Assembly: GCA_020630915.1 (NCBI GenBank)
Contig: JAHDIF010000002.1
Span: 124,001 to 188,000 of the forward strand
Length of the DNA stretch: 64,000 nt
Direction of reading: 5' to 3'
From: Dokdonia sp.
GTDB taxonomy: Bacteria > Bacteroidota > Bacteroidia > Flavobacteriales > Flavobacteriaceae
Shown here: positions 1-8,447 of the stretch, in pieces
How positions within the stretch are numbered: the first letter of the stretch is position 1
How the letters are laid out: each line of letters starts with the position of its first letter
Translations under genes and position numbers: made by a program
The notes under the pieces: generated by a model
What the model was told of the DNA's origin: nothing
The model's database searches: none
The model's input: the letters and a program-made list of their open reading frames with translations, nothing else

Positions 1-1
1 C

Positions 2-514
2 TTTTTGTATCATCTGTTTTTTGAGACTTTTTGGGATGGTCGTTCTTTAGGTAAATCTGCTATGAAATTACGAGTAGTGAAGCTTGATGGGTCTAAGCCG
101 GGTTTTGGTAGTTATTTTGTAAGATGGATTATGCGCATTGTAGATATAAGTTTAATGAGCGGGGCGCTAGCAACGGTGACGATATTATTAAATGAAAAAG
201 GACAGCGTCTAGGAGATATGGCCGCAGGAACCACTGTAATAAGCGAAAAGAAGAAAGCACGTCTCAGCGATACACTCCTTGTAGATATTCCTGAGGATTA
301 CGTGCCATTATATCCTCAGGTAACAGTTTTTACTGATAAAGATATGCAACGAATTAAGACTGTATACTCAGATGCTAGGAGTCAAGCAAACCATAACGTT
401 ATTGTCAAGCTAGCAAATAAGATGCAAGAAATGATGAGTATTACTCCAGAAGAAAAACCCATAGAGTTTGTAGATCGCGTGATTTCTGACTATAACTACT
501 ACACCCAGCAATAA
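2..514 (+). CDS. RDD family membrane protein (5' partial)
   Basis: The reading frame is open to the first base of the window, so the true start lies upstream; only the C-terminal ~170 residues are present. The segment begins inside the RDD domain (the 'DGRSLGKSAMKLRVVK' region typical of the second RDD helix boundary) and continues to 'NEKGQRLGDMAAGT', the usual end of the domain. A soluble, charged C-terminal tail of ~90 residues follows. RDD proteins are small integral membrane proteins, mostly of unknown function, some linked to ion homeostasis. The stop codon overlaps the next start by one base (TAATG), so the two membrane-protein genes are translationally coupled. Confidence 0.85.
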   Translation, partial: FLYHLFFETFWDGRSLGKSAMKLRVVKLDGSKPGFGSYFVRWIMRIVDISLMSGALATVTILLNEKGQRLGDMAAGTTVISEKKKARLSDTLLVDIPEDYVPLYPQVTVFTDKDMQRIKTVYSDARSQANHNVIVKLANKMQEMMSITPEEKPIEFVDRVISDYNYYTQQ

Positions 515-1131
515 TGCAACTCTTTACAATTATAGATATTTTAGGCACCATAGCCTTTGCTATTTCTGGAGTGTTGACAGCGATGCATAAAAAAATGGAT
601 CCCTTTGGGATATTAATCATTGCCACTGTAACGTCTGTAGGAGGAGGTACCTTGAGGGATATACTTGTTGGGAAACTACCAGTCTCTTGGATGCTAGATA
701 TGACATTTATTTATGTCATTATAGCTACGACTATATTTGCGGTAGTATTTAGATCTAAACTTAAATACTTTAGGAGATCCTTGTTTTTATTTGATACTAT
801 CGGGATCGCTCTTTATACAACAACAGGAGCTCAGATAGGGCTCGCTGCAGATTTGCATCCTCTCGTGTGCATTGCTCTGGGCATGATGTCTGCGTGTTTT
901 GGTGGAGTACTTCGAGATATATTATGCAATGAGATTCCTATAATTTTTAGAAAAGAAATTTATGCAACGGCTTGTATGGTAGGAGCGGCATTTTTTTTGA
1001 CTCTTCAAAATTTTGATATAGATAACACTACGGCTGTAATACTGTCAGGAATGGTTATCATTGCAATACGAATATTAGCTGTAGTTTATAAACTGAAACT
1101 TCCATCGTTTTATAATAATGAAGATGTTTAA
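514..1131 (+). CDS. TRIC-type cation channel family protein (UPF0126, YicG-like)
   Basis: 205-aa polytopic membrane protein containing two copies of the UPF0126/TRIC repeat. Each copy carries the glycine-rich 'GGGTLRDIL' / 'GGVLRDIL' signature (about residues 44-52 and 129-136). Bacterial members are related to trimeric intracellular cation channels; their physiological role is poorly known. The ATG overlaps the stop of the upstream RDD gene, so they form a two-gene operon. The stop codon lies in the left arm of a long perfect hairpin that probably terminates the transcript. Confidence 0.9.
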   Translation: MQLFTIIDILGTIAFAISGVLTAMHKKMDPFGILIIATVTSVGGGTLRDILVGKLPVSWMLDMTFIYVIIATTIFAVVFRSKLKYFRRSLFLFDTIGIALYTTTGAQIGLAADLHPLVCIALGMMSACFGGVLRDILCNEIPIIFRKEIYATACMVGAAFFLTLQNFDIDNTTAVILSGMVIIAIRILAVVYKLKLPSFYNNEDV

Positions 1132-1173
1132 GACATACAAAGCCATTCAAATTGAATGGCTTTGTATGTCTTA
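1129..1173. terminator. Long perfect hairpin between convergent genes
   Basis: A 22-bp perfect inverted repeat (1129-1150 and 1152-1173) with a single central base. It begins at the stop codon of the TRIC-type gene and ends 17 bp before the 3' end of the convergent PUR gene. It lacks a strong T-run on either side, so it may act as a bidirectional terminator or RNA-stabilising hairpin. Confidence 0.6.
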
Positions 1174-1190
1174 AAGGAGTTTAGAAACGC

Positions 1191-1580
1191 CTATATGTCG
1201 TCAAAACTTACATCTGTAAAGTTATCCGTTGCAGGAGCTTCTTCTTTCGTCCCATCATTGTCTGCGTCAGAAAAGGCAGGTCTTTCGTAATCACTCTGGT
1301 GACGATCACTTATGACTTCTTCTCCCTTTTCTTCTAAGATATACTTAGTCATCTCGTTTAGAATTTCTGTAAATCCGTTAAAGTCTTCTTTGTACAGATA
1401 AATTTTATGCTTTTTGAAGTGGAAAGATCCATCATCATTGGTAAATTTCTTACTCTCAGTAATTGTTAAGTAGTAGTCTTCTGCCTTTGTAGCTCTTACA
1501 TCAAAAAAGTACGTTCTTCTTCCGGCTCTTAATACTTTAGAAAATATTTCTTCATTGTCTCGCGATCCATAATCACTCAT
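1191..1580 (-). CDS. PUR-alpha-like DNA/RNA-binding protein (DUF3276)
   Basis: 129-aa protein of the bacterial PUR family (DUF3276), common in Bacteroidetes and spirochaetes. The core at about residues 8-80 has the pattern 'IFSKVLRAGRRTYFFDVRAT...YYLTITESKK', the beta-beta-beta-alpha PUR repeat that binds single-stranded nucleic acid. The acidic tail (about residues 95-129) is presumably disordered. The gene is single, with a 75-bp gap from the upstream ABC transporter gene on the same strand. Confidence 0.85.
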   Translation of the reverse strand: MSDYGSRDNEEIFSKVLRAGRRTYFFDVRATKAEDYYLTITESKKFTNDDGSFHFKKHKIYLYKEDFNGFTEILNEMTKYILEEKGEEVISDRHQSDYERPAFSDADNDGTKEEAPATDNFTDVSFDDI

Positions 1581-1655
1581 AATCCAGTCTTTCTTTTAGT
1601 TTTAATTAATTGATAAACCAAAAATGGTAAAAAAAATGGCATCTCCCAATCTTTT

Positions 1656-3410
1656 TTACATTTCTTTTTCGTCCAGTTGTTCTTGATATAATTCTTTGTA
1701 ATATCCTTCTTGAGCAATAAGCTCACTATGAGTACCTTGTTGCACTATCCTACCTTCATCAAGAATGATCACACTATCTGCATTTTTTGCAGAAGAAATT
1801 CTGTGACTCACAATTATCGTCGTTGTTTTATTTTTTAGTTTGGCAAGATTTTCAAGAATTTGCTCCTCTGTTTCTGTATCTACAGCACTCAGAGAGTCAT
1901 CTAGAAGCAAGATTTTAGGGTCGCCTATTAAAGCTCTAGCAATAGATACACGTTGTTTTTGTCCTCCAGATAAAGTAATACCACGCTCGCCTAGAACGGT
2001 ATCATACCCTTCCTTGAACTCTATAATGTTATCGTGAACTACGGCCGCTTTCGCGAAAGCGGTAACTTCTTCATCTGTAGCTTTAGTCGAACCAAATTTT
2101 ATGTTCTCTTTGATTGAGTCAGAAAATAAAAAAGCATCCTGCGGAACGTATCCTATGCTCGACCTCAAATCATTGAGGTTAAGATCTCTTACTGGAGTTT
2201 TATCTATGGTAATGGCACCTTCTTGAACATCGTACAATCTCCCGATAAGTTCAAGAATGGTAGATTTCCCAGAGCCCGTGCGACCTATAATGGCGAGGGT
2301 TTTACCTTGTTCTAAGGTAAAACTTAAGTTCTTAAGTGCTGTAATATTTGTGTCTTCATAGGTAAAGGTCACGTTATTAAATGCAATACTACCTTGAATA
2401 GGAGTAGGAGTGTCAGTAAGATTTGCAATCGTAGGATCTATATCTAAAAACTCATTAATTCTCGTTTGAGAAGCTTCGGCGGCTTTTATAATAGATGTGA
2501 CCCACCCCACAGTGGCAACAGGCCAAGTAAGCATATTTACGAAAATGATAAACTCTACGAGGGTTCCAAACTCTGCAATCTCTCCATTGATATATTGATT
2601 ACCGCCTATATATATGACTAACAAATTACTGGCACCAATAAGACCTATCATAAGTGGGAAGAAAAAGGCTTGAACCTTAACAAGGTCTAGGTTTTTTTGC
2701 TTGCTATCATTGCTAAGGTCTGTGAATCCTTTTTGTGTTTGCGGTTCTAAGGTGTAGGCTTTAATCACTGAAATACCACTAAAAGATTCTTGTGTAAAAG
2801 TGGTAAGTTTTGAGAGATATTCTTGTACAATGGTACTTCGTTTGTGGATTTCTCTACTTAATCTATATATAGCTATCGATAATATAGGTAGCGGTATTAA
2901 AGTGTACAGAGTAAGGCTAGGCGCTGCATTATACATGTAAGGTATTACGGTTGCAAATAAAACGAGCGCGGTAAGTAAATACATAAAAGCAGGACCTACG
3001 TACATTCGTACTTTAGACACATCTTCACTTATGCGGTTCATAAGATCGCCCGTTCTGTTTTGTTTATAAAATCCAAGTGATAGTCGTTGATATTGTGCGT
3101 AGATGTCATCCTTAAGATCTGCTTCTATAAATCGTGATACCACGATGATCATTTGACGCATCAAAAAAGTAAATAACCCAGAAAGGGCAGTCGCCCCTAA
3201 GAGGAGTGATAGATTTTTAAACAAACCGGATTTTAGCAAATCCATAGGTATATCTTCATTTAAGTAGGATCTAACTACTTCTACAGATTGCCCTATAAAG
3301 TTAACATTTGCTACTGCAAACACTCGCGCAGCAATTACAATAAAAAAACCAAGAATAAGACGCCACTTATAACGTAAGAAATACGGATTGAGCTTTTTAA
3401 GGGCGTTCAT
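1656..3410 (-). CDS. ABC transporter, fused permease/ATPase (MsbA/YheI-like exporter)
   Basis: 584-aa half-transporter. The membrane domain has six helices (about residues 15-310). The nucleotide-binding domain has Walker A GRTGSGKS (376-383), Q-loop Gln ~424, signature LSGGQ (480-484), Walker B ending DD (504-505) and the H-loop 'SHR' near 540. Asp replaces the catalytic Glu after Walker B, as in some YheI/MdlA-type heterodimer subunits, so it may work with a partner encoded elsewhere. The substrate cannot be told from sequence (lipid or drug export is typical). An exact copy of the 14-bp palindrome lies in the coding sequence and reads as AFAKA in the helical part of the ATPase domain. Confidence 0.92.
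   Translation of the reverse strand: MNALKKLNPYFLRYKWRLILGFFIVIAARVFAVANVNFIGQSVEVVRSYLNEDIPMDLLKSGLFKNLSLLLGATALSGLFTFLMRQMIIVVSRFIEADLKDDIYAQYQRLSLGFYKQNRTGDLMNRISEDVSKVRMYVGPAFMYLLTALVLFATVIPYMYNAAPSLTLYTLIPLPILSIAIYRLSREIHKRSTIVQEYLSKLTTFTQESFSGISVIKAYTLEPQTQKGFTDLSNDSKQKNLDLVKVQAFFFPLMIGLIGASNLLVIYIGGNQYINGEIAEFGTLVEFIIFVNMLTWPVATVGWVTSIIKAAEASQTRINEFLDIDPTIANLTDTPTPIQGSIAFNNVTFTYEDTNITALKNLSFTLEQGKTLAIIGRTGSGKSTILELIGRLYDVQEGAITIDKTPVRDLNLNDLRSSIGYVPQDAFLFSDSIKENIKFGSTKATDEEVTAFAKAAVVHDNIIEFKEGYDTVLGERGITLSGGQKQRVSIARALIGDPKILLLDDSLSAVDTETEEQILENLAKLKNKTTTIIVSHRISSAKNADSVIILDEGRIVQQGTHSELIAQEGYYKELYQEQLDEKEM
2047..2060. repeat. Palindrome GCTTTCGCGAAAGC, exact copy 1
   Basis: Inside the ABC transporter gene, reading as Ala-Phe-Ala-Lys-Ala near residue 452. 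The symmetry extends to 18 bp here (2045-2062). Confidence 0.9.
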
Positions 3411-3537
3411 ATAAGTTAAAAATTAAGGTATTTTATTAACAAATTCTCATTTTAAGTATTATTAATCGACTTCAAAATGAATTATTCGTTATTTTTGATT
3501 GATTTTTTACGAATACAAAAATTTACTGTTTTAATCA

Positions 3538-4638
3538 ATGCCTATGACTACAGACGTTTTAACTGCGCAAGAACTAAAAAAAGCCGCTCCTGTTTTTGGA
3601 CAGCTTTCTTTTAATGATCACGAGCAAATTGTTTTTTGCAATGACAAAGATACAGGATTAAAAGCAATCATTGGGATACACAATACCGTGTTAGGACCTG
3701 CCTTAGGAGGCACCCGCATGTGGAACTATGCTACCGAGTGGGACGCTCTTAATGATGTATTACGTCTTTCACGTGGGATGACCTTTAAAAGTGCAATTAC
3801 AGGATTAAATTTAGGGGGTGGCAAAGCAGTAATTATAGGAGATGCAAAGACACAAAAGACACCAGAACTTATGAAGCGTTTTGGAGAATTTGTGCATTCT
3901 CTTAGTGGTAAATACATCACTGCAGAAGATGTAGGGATGGAAACTGCAGATATGGATCTTGTAAAAACTGTTACTCCTTATGTCACTGGAATATCAGAGA
4001 GTCTTGGTGGCGCAGGAAATCCTTCACCTATTACGGCTTATGGTGTGTTTATGGGGATGAAAGCCGCTGTGAAGGAAGTATTTGGTTCAGATAGTTTAGA
4101 AGGACGATCGGTATTAGTACAGGGTATTGGTCACGTAGGAGAGGTGCTGGTAGATTATATTACTAAAGAAGGAGGAAAGGTCTTTATTGCAGATATTAAC
4201 GAAGCGCGCCTTGAAGAAGTAAGTAAGAAGTACGGAGCTACTATTTTTGCAGGAGATGATGTATACAGTGCTCAAGTAGATGTGTATGCGCCTTGTGCTC
4301 TTGGGGCCACGATTAATAATGACACCATAGAAAAAATACAAGCCAAAGTAATTGCGGGCGCTGCAAACAATCAGCTTGCAGATGAGAATGTGCATGGCAA
4401 ACGACTACAAGAAAGAGGTATCTTATATGCTCCAGATTTTTTAATAAATGCAGGAGGAATTATTAATGTATATGCAGAGTTAGAAAATTATGGGAAGGAT
4501 GAAATCATCCGTAAGGCCGAAAATATATATGATACTACCTTAGAAATTTTTGCAAAAGCGGCAGCAGAAAATGTAACTACGCACCAAGCAGCGCTTAAAA
4601 TAGCACTACAAAGAATTGCAGATAGAAAAGCACAGTAA
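3538..4638 (+). CDS. Leu/Val/Phe-type amino-acid dehydrogenase
   Basis: 366-aa NAD-dependent Glu/Leu/Phe/Val dehydrogenase family enzyme, oxidatively deaminating branched-chain or aromatic amino acids to keto acids. The catalytic-domain glycine loop 'LNLGGGKAV' (Lys ~96) and an upstream Lys at ~84 are the expected active-site lysines. The Rossmann dinucleotide motif 'GIGHVGE' is at ~196-202. 'NAGGIINVYAEL' near the C-terminus is characteristic of the leucine/valine dehydrogenase branch. ATG 3538 was chosen; an alternative ATG lies two codons on. The gene is transcribed divergently from the ABC gene and followed by a hairpin with a T-run. Confidence 0.9.
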   Translation: MPMTTDVLTAQELKKAAPVFGQLSFNDHEQIVFCNDKDTGLKAIIGIHNTVLGPALGGTRMWNYATEWDALNDVLRLSRGMTFKSAITGLNLGGGKAVIIGDAKTQKTPELMKRFGEFVHSLSGKYITAEDVGMETADMDLVKTVTPYVTGISESLGGAGNPSPITAYGVFMGMKAAVKEVFGSDSLEGRSVLVQGIGHVGEVLVDYITKEGGKVFIADINEARLEEVSKKYGATIFAGDDVYSAQVDVYAPCALGATINNDTIEKIQAKVIAGAANNQLADENVHGKRLQERGILYAPDFLINAGGIINVYAELENYGKDEIIRKAENIYDTTLEIFAKAAAENVTTHQAALKIALQRIADRKAQ

Positions 4639-4666
4639 ATTCATCTAGTTTAGATAGAAAATAATG

Positions 4667-4765
4667 TATTTTTGCAGGGATTTTGTCTTAGGATAGAATC
4701 CCTTTTTATTGGCACCGCCCGAGGAAATAATACTCCAGGGCTTGTCTTAAGATTAAAATTGAGTT
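4667..4765 (+). other. Possible structured leader or small RNA upstream of nusB
   Basis: TATTTTTG (4667-4674) fits the Bacteroidetes -7 box, although no clear -33 TTG is seen. Downstream, ATTTTG-TCTTA (from 4680) can pair with TAAGA-T-TAAAAT (ending near 4760). Inside this, GCCC-GAG pairs with CTC-CA-GGGC. The result is a long, interrupted hairpin with a large internal loop, reminiscent of 6S-like RNAs. The structure competes with the short terminator hairpin at 4677. It could equally be an untranslated leader of nusB. Confidence 0.2.
4677..4708 (+). terminator. Hairpin with T-run after the dehydrogenase gene
   Basis: GGGATT (4677-4682) can pair with AATCCC (4697-4702), followed by five Ts. 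It lies 38 bp after the dehydrogenase stop. The stem is only 6 bp. Confidence 0.45.
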
Positions 4766-4827
4766 TCGTTCAAATACCTTGTGTGCTAGCGCCTAGGTAG
4801 TTACCTTAAAAAAAGTTCTTTGACGCT

Positions 4828-5772
4828 ATGTTAAATAGAAGACATATTAGAGTGAAAGTTATGCAAACCATATATGCCATGGGATGCAAGGAGCAAACAG
4901 ACCTTCAGAAAGAAGGGAAGTTTACAGCAGACAGTCTGGCTCAACTCTATAATCTATATCTTTTGATGTTAGATTTGCTGGTGGAGGTTCACGCTTTCGC
5001 GAAAGCAGAACAAGAAAAACACGCAAAGAAAATTCTCGCGACAGAAGAAGATAAAAATCCAAATACAAAATTCACGAACAATGAGTTACTCGTTAAACTT
5101 AGCAAAAATTCTTTGCTACAGGACGAATTAGATAAGCGCAAACTTAAAAACTGGCGTCTCGATGATGAATATGTGATCCTTTTATATAATGAAATAATGT
5201 CTAGTGAACTATATGAGAATTATATGGCCGCACCAGAGCAGTCATATAAAATGGATAGACAATTTATTCTTGATATATATAGAGAGATTGTAGCACCTAA
5301 TGATAAATTATACGATTATATAGAAGATACCCGTCTTACATGGTTAGACGACTTGCCTATGGTTAATATGGCAGTATTAAAGCGTCTTAAAAAGTTAAAA
5401 CCTACCTCTCCTGAGAGTACACTATTACCATCATTGTATAAAAATGATGAGGACATAGCATTTGCGGTAGACCTTTTAGAACGTACTATTTCTAATGACG
5501 ACTTTCTTACGAATGAAATTGTTGTAAATACGCCTAATTGGGATAAAGAACGTATTGCAGATGTAGATATGGTCTTGATTAAAATGGCACTTTGTGAGTT
5601 TTTGAAATTCCCACAAATTCCAGTGAAAGTCACCATTAATGAGTACTTAGAGATTGCAAAAGAGTACTCTACTCCTAAGAGTAGCATCTTTGTTAATGGT
5701 ATTTTAGACAAGCTTGTGAAAAAATATGAAGCAAATAATTCGTTAAAGAAAGAAGGACGCGGATTGATGTAA
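4828..5772 (+). CDS. nusB: Transcription antitermination factor NusB (long Bacteroidetes form)
   Basis: 314 aa, about twice the length of E. coli NusB, as is usual in Bacteroidetes. The N-terminus 'MLNRRHIRVKVMQTIYA' and the C-terminal helical core (about residues 225-305, 'DMVLIKMALCEFL...TINEYLEIAKEYSTPKSSIFVNGILDKL') are the conserved NusB parts that bind boxA RNA with NusE/S10. The middle holds lineage-specific sequence, including an AFAKA segment coded by an exact 14-bp palindrome (residues ~56-60). It is followed by a DUF1573 lipoprotein and yajC. Confidence 0.93.
   Translation: MLNRRHIRVKVMQTIYAMGCKEQTDLQKEGKFTADSLAQLYNLYLLMLDLLVEVHAFAKAEQEKHAKKILATEEDKNPNTKFTNNELLVKLSKNSLLQDELDKRKLKNWRLDDEYVILLYNEIMSSELYENYMAAPEQSYKMDRQFILDIYREIVAPNDKLYDYIEDTRLTWLDDLPMVNMAVLKRLKKLKPTSPESTLLPSLYKNDEDIAFAVDLLERTISNDDFLTNEIVVNTPNWDKERIADVDMVLIKMALCEFLKFPQIPVKVTINEYLEIAKEYSTPKSSIFVNGILDKLVKKYEANNSLKKEGRGLM
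4993..5006. repeat. Palindrome GCTTTCGCGAAAGC, exact copy 2
   Basis: Inside nusB, reading as Ala-Phe-Ala-Lys-Ala in the non-conserved middle region. Confidence 0.9.
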
Positions 5773-5791
5773 GGTATTTTTACTATTTTTG
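5764..5791 (+). promoter_or_regulatory. Candidate promoter, TTG-N17-TATTTTTG
   Basis: TTG at 5764-5766 and TATTTTTG at 5784-5791, spaced 17 bp, match the Bacteroidetes -33/-7 consensus. The predicted start is near 5798, about 25 bp before the DUF1573 lipoprotein ATG. The -33 element lies inside the end of nusB. Confidence 0.5.
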
Positions 5792-5822
5792 ACATTATTT
5801 TTAACTATAAAAAATTACAACA

Positions 5823-6287
5823 ATGAAAAAAGGTATTTTAGTATTAGGAGTACTAACTGCTATGATCTTTACTTCTTGTAAGGAAGACGCAGCAAGCAAA
5901 GTAAAAGAAGAAAACGTAGAGGTAGCTGCTGCTCGTGATGCACAAGCAACTGCGTTTCCTGTAATGGCTTTTGACGAAACAGAATTTGACTTTGGAACTA
6001 TAGACAAAGGAAATTCTGTAGAGCACAAATTTACATTTACAAACACAGGAAAAGCACCTTTAGTAATTGTAGATGCTAAGAGTTCTTGTGGATGTACGGT
6101 TCCAGAATACTCTAAAGATCCAGTACAGCCAGGTGAAACTGGTGAGTTATTGGTAAAGTACAACGGTAGTGGTACAAACCAAGTAACAAAAACGGTTACG
6201 ATTAAAGCAAATACTGAGAAAGGTACAGAAACTGTACGTATCAAAGCATTTGTAAATGCACCAGCTGGAGCTGCAGTTTCTAAATAA
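5823..6287 (+). CDS. DUF1573 lipoprotein
   Basis: 154 aa. Lipoprotein signal with lipobox 'IFTSC' (Cys19), then an ASPM/SPD-2-Hydin-like beta-sandwich DUF1573 domain (about residues 48-150) with the conserved 'SSCGCTV' motif (Cys89, Cys91). The family is abundant in Bacteroidetes and of unknown function. Its place between nusB and yajC suggests an envelope role tied to the Sec apparatus only by position. It probably has its own promoter at 5764-5791. Confidence 0.88.
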   Translation: MKKGILVLGVLTAMIFTSCKEDAASKVKEENVEVAAARDAQATAFPVMAFDETEFDFGTIDKGNSVEHKFTFTNTGKAPLVIVDAKSSCGCTVPEYSKDPVQPGETGELLVKYNGSGTNQVTKTVTIKANTEKGTETVRIKAFVNAPAGAAVSK

Positions 6288-6292
6288 ACTGT

Positions 6293-6586
6293 ATGAGTCC
6301 AGAAATGCAATCCCTTTTAGGTCCAATTTTATTGTTTACGGTATTTATTGTGTTTTTCATAGTATTACCGCAACGTAAAAAAATCAAGCAAGAAAAAGAG
6401 TTTGATACTGGCCTAAAAAAAGGAGATAAGATTATAACTAAAAGTGGTTTACACGGGAAGATACTAGAGCTTAATAGTGACGGTACGTGTATAATAGAGT
6501 CTGGCGCTGGGAAAATGAAGTTCGAAAGATCTGCATTATCCATAGAGATGAGTAAAAAGCTCAAAGAGTCTGTAATTAAGAAGTAA
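6293..6586 (+). CDS. yajC: Preprotein translocase subunit YajC
   Basis: 97-aa single-span membrane protein. Transmembrane helix at residues ~8-25 ('LLGPILLFTVFIVFFIVLP'), then 'QRKKIKQEKEFDTGLKKGDKIITKSGLHGKI', the conserved cytosolic YajC signature. YajC associates with SecDF in protein export. It starts 6 bp after the lipoprotein stop, so it is probably co-transcribed, and is followed by a good intrinsic terminator. Confidence 0.95.
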   Translation: MSPEMQSLLGPILLFTVFIVFFIVLPQRKKIKQEKEFDTGLKKGDKIITKSGLHGKILELNSDGTCIIESGAGKMKFERSALSIEMSKKLKESVIKK

Positions 6587-6612
6587 TTTTCTAATCACTA
6601 CAGTATACTTAA

Positions 6613-6648
6613 AATGCCTTGAGAAATTCTCTCAGGGCATTTTTTTAT
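6613..6648 (+). terminator. Intrinsic terminator after yajC
   Basis: 12-bp stem (6613-6624 / 6630-6641, one G:T pair), 5-base loop, then a run of seven Ts. Confidence 0.85.
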
Positions 6649-6770
6649 TGTAGTTTAGTTTCCTTTAAGAGAGCCGAGTCTGGTCTCCGCAGTAAAACTT
6701 AAACAGCTTGACAGCGCGATGTTTTTGAAAGCTATAGGAGCTTATTCTGAATATTTTTAATAAAGGTTAC

Positions 6771-6798
6771 ATCATTCTGAACTAGTTTCAGAATCTCA
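6771..6798. repeat. REP-like imperfect palindrome, copy A
   Basis: TCATTCTGAA, a 4-base centre, then TTTCAGAATC. A second copy in the opposite orientation lies at 18650-18675. Both are intergenic and downstream of genes. Confidence 0.6.
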
Positions 6799-6863
6799 TA
6801 TAGGTTTAGGTACAGCACATAGATAATCTAAATATGATTTAGATCTCATATAACTACAAATAG

Positions 6864-6896
6864 AAAAGACCTTCTTCAAAATGAAAAAGGTCTTTT
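6864..6896 (-). terminator. Hairpin terminator downstream of the SOD gene
   Basis: 10-bp perfect stem (AAAAGACCTT at 6864-6873, AAGGTCTTTT at 6887-6896). It lies 48 bp past the stop of the minus-strand SOD gene and is symmetrical enough to act in both directions. Confidence 0.6.
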
Positions 6897-6943
6897 AGCT
6901 AAGTTCTCTTTGCTCTAATCTGATAGTAAAAGCAATCTAACGT

Positions 6944-7516
6944 CTATTTGATAATCCCTCCACAGCTTATTCTTGCTCCGGCAGCACCGCTAGGTTGAGA
7001 TTTTAGGTCATCAGTACCTTGGTGCACAATAATCGCTTTTCCAGTGATGTCTTTTGTAGGATCATCACATCCTATGCACCACTCATCTGTGGAGAAGGTA
7101 ATCGTTCCATTACCATTTGCATCTGCTTCAAAGTTTCCTATATCTCCTTTGTGATATCCCTCTGCGGCACCCCAAGCACCGTGTGGTTGTGCGGTTGGGT
7201 TCCAGTGACCTCCAGTGCTTTTTCCATCGGGAGAAGAGCAGTCTGCCTTATCGTGAATATGGATAGCGTGCGTTCCTTCGCTAAGACCTCCTAAAACCGC
7301 AATCATTGTAACTTTACCGTCTGCCTCTTTAAAAACAACACTCCCTTCTGCCTTGCTATCGCTTTTTGCTTCGAGTTTCATAGTGAGTTTCTCATTGCGC
7401 ACTTCTTCTACAACTTCAATAACCTCTTCTACTACTTCTTCCGCCTTTTTGTCTTTTTTACAGCTGGTAAGTGCCATAGTAGCTGCCGCTGTGAGTGCGA
7501 TATACTTAAATTTCAT
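6944..7516 (-). CDS. Cu/Zn superoxide dismutase lipoprotein
   Basis: 190 aa. The start at 7516 gives a clean lipoprotein signal (lipobox 'ALTSC', Cys19); the frame extends upstream without a plausible start. After the signal comes a Glu/Val-rich linker (~residues 25-40), then the SodC fold. Ligands are visible: His86 and His88 ('HIHD'), His104 ('GGHWNP'), His112, His122, Asp125 and His165 ('VHQGTDD'), with the disulfide pair Cys93/Cys185. Extra cysteines at 147 and 150 ('WCIGC') are not in the classical enzyme. It detoxifies superoxide at the envelope. Confidence 0.93.
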   Translation of the reverse strand: MKFKYIALTAAATMALTSCKKDKKAEEVVEEVIEVVEEVRNEKLTMKLEAKSDSKAEGSVVFKEADGKVTMIAVLGGLSEGTHAIHIHDKADCSSPDGKSTGGHWNPTAQPHGAWGAAEGYHKGDIGNFEADANGNGTITFSTDEWCIGCDDPTKDITGKAIIVHQGTDDLKSQPSGAAGARISCGGIIK

Positions 7517-7694
7517 CTTTATTTTGGTTTTAGTTAAACGTATATAATTCCTATAAAGATAACACCGTTCTATTAGAAATACTAGTGCCTCCCCAAACCT
7601 TTGGATTTTTATACAAAAAATTGACCCCAATTTTCTACGACTATCTATTAAATTGGGGTCATTTATAAATCTCAAGAAACCTCTTAAACCTAGA

Positions 7695-8441
7695 TTAAAT
7701 ACTTATCTCACTTAAAGAGTTGGTATTTTCAATATTGCTAGCATCTAATAGGTATTGATACACGCCAGCTTCTCCCACAGCGATTAGTAAATTTCCTTGA
7801 ATAATCACATCAAAGGCCAGTCTGTCTATAGAATGTACTAATGTAGATTCTGCAGGATTAGACACATCAAATATTTTGATCTCATCATCGCAAAGAATAA
7901 GATAGTCACCATATAAACCTAGTCCTTTAGGGAAGGTAAGTTCTCTGGTATTTACTAAAATAGGATTTGTAACATCTGTGACATCATACGTCTCAAGTTG
8001 GTTTACAAATTGTCCGCAATTTACTTCACTCCATAAAGTTACGAAGGCGTACTGATCATTTGCAACCACTGGGTCACAAGCCGTAAAATGGGCTACAGAA
8101 GATAACTGTTCTGGAAACTCTGGATTTGTCGCATCATAAATAAACATTCCTGTGCGTGATCCTATGTATAGGTAATCTTTGTATCCAAAAAGGGTTTCGA
8201 TCCCAAAGCCTATGTTTATCGTATTTACGAGAACAGGATCTGTGGTGGTCGCAATGTTAAAGACTTTAAGGTCAAAATTATCAACGGTATAAAGATAATC
8301 TCCTTTTATGGCAAAGGTAGCAAGTGAGCCTCCTTGACCCACACTATCTGCGCTGTTCTCTACTGTACCGCTATCGCTGCTATCTGTGCTACATCCTATT
8401 ACGATTGTAATTGCCAGTAGTATGTATATGTACTTCTTCAT
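7695..8441 (-). CDS. LVIVD-repeat lipoprotein
   Basis: 248 aa. Lipobox 'IVIGC' (Cys17), then repeated strands of the form 'YLYIGSRTGMFIYDATNPEFPEQL' broken into LVIVD-type blades, implying a beta-propeller-like surface protein. Its function is unknown. It lies 6 bp downstream of a second, shorter lipoprotein of the same style (8448-8957), so the two are probably co-transcribed and may be pieces of one propeller. Confidence 0.75.
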   Translation of the reverse strand: MKKYIYILLAITIVIGCSTDSSDSGTVENSADSVGQGGSLATFAIKGDYLYTVDNFDLKVFNIATTTDPVLVNTINIGFGIETLFGYKDYLYIGSRTGMFIYDATNPEFPEQLSSVAHFTACDPVVANDQYAFVTLWSEVNCGQFVNQLETYDVTDVTNPILVNTRELTFPKGLGLYGDYLILCDDEIKIFDVSNPAESTLVHSIDRLAFDVIIQGNLLIAVGEAGVYQYLLDASNIENTNSLSEISI

Positions 8442-8447
8442 AATCTT

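Larger units (their letters stand above)
6587..6943. other. 357-bp intergenic stretch
   Basis: Holds the yajC terminator, one copy of a dispersed imperfect palindrome (6771-6798) and the terminator hairpin of the SOD gene. No open frame worth calling was seen. Confidence 0.7.

Noticed and set aside
1129-1173. Operator or recombination site
   Set aside because: A perfect hairpin between two convergent genes, starting at a stop codon, is better explained as a terminator or 3'-end stabiliser.
4114-4395. 93-codon frame antisense to the dehydrogenase gene
   Set aside because: Lies wholly inside a well-conserved enzyme gene and has no recognisable features.
7517-7675. Longer N-terminus for the SOD gene
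   Set aside because: The added 53 residues precede a complete lipoprotein signal peptide, which must be N-terminal.
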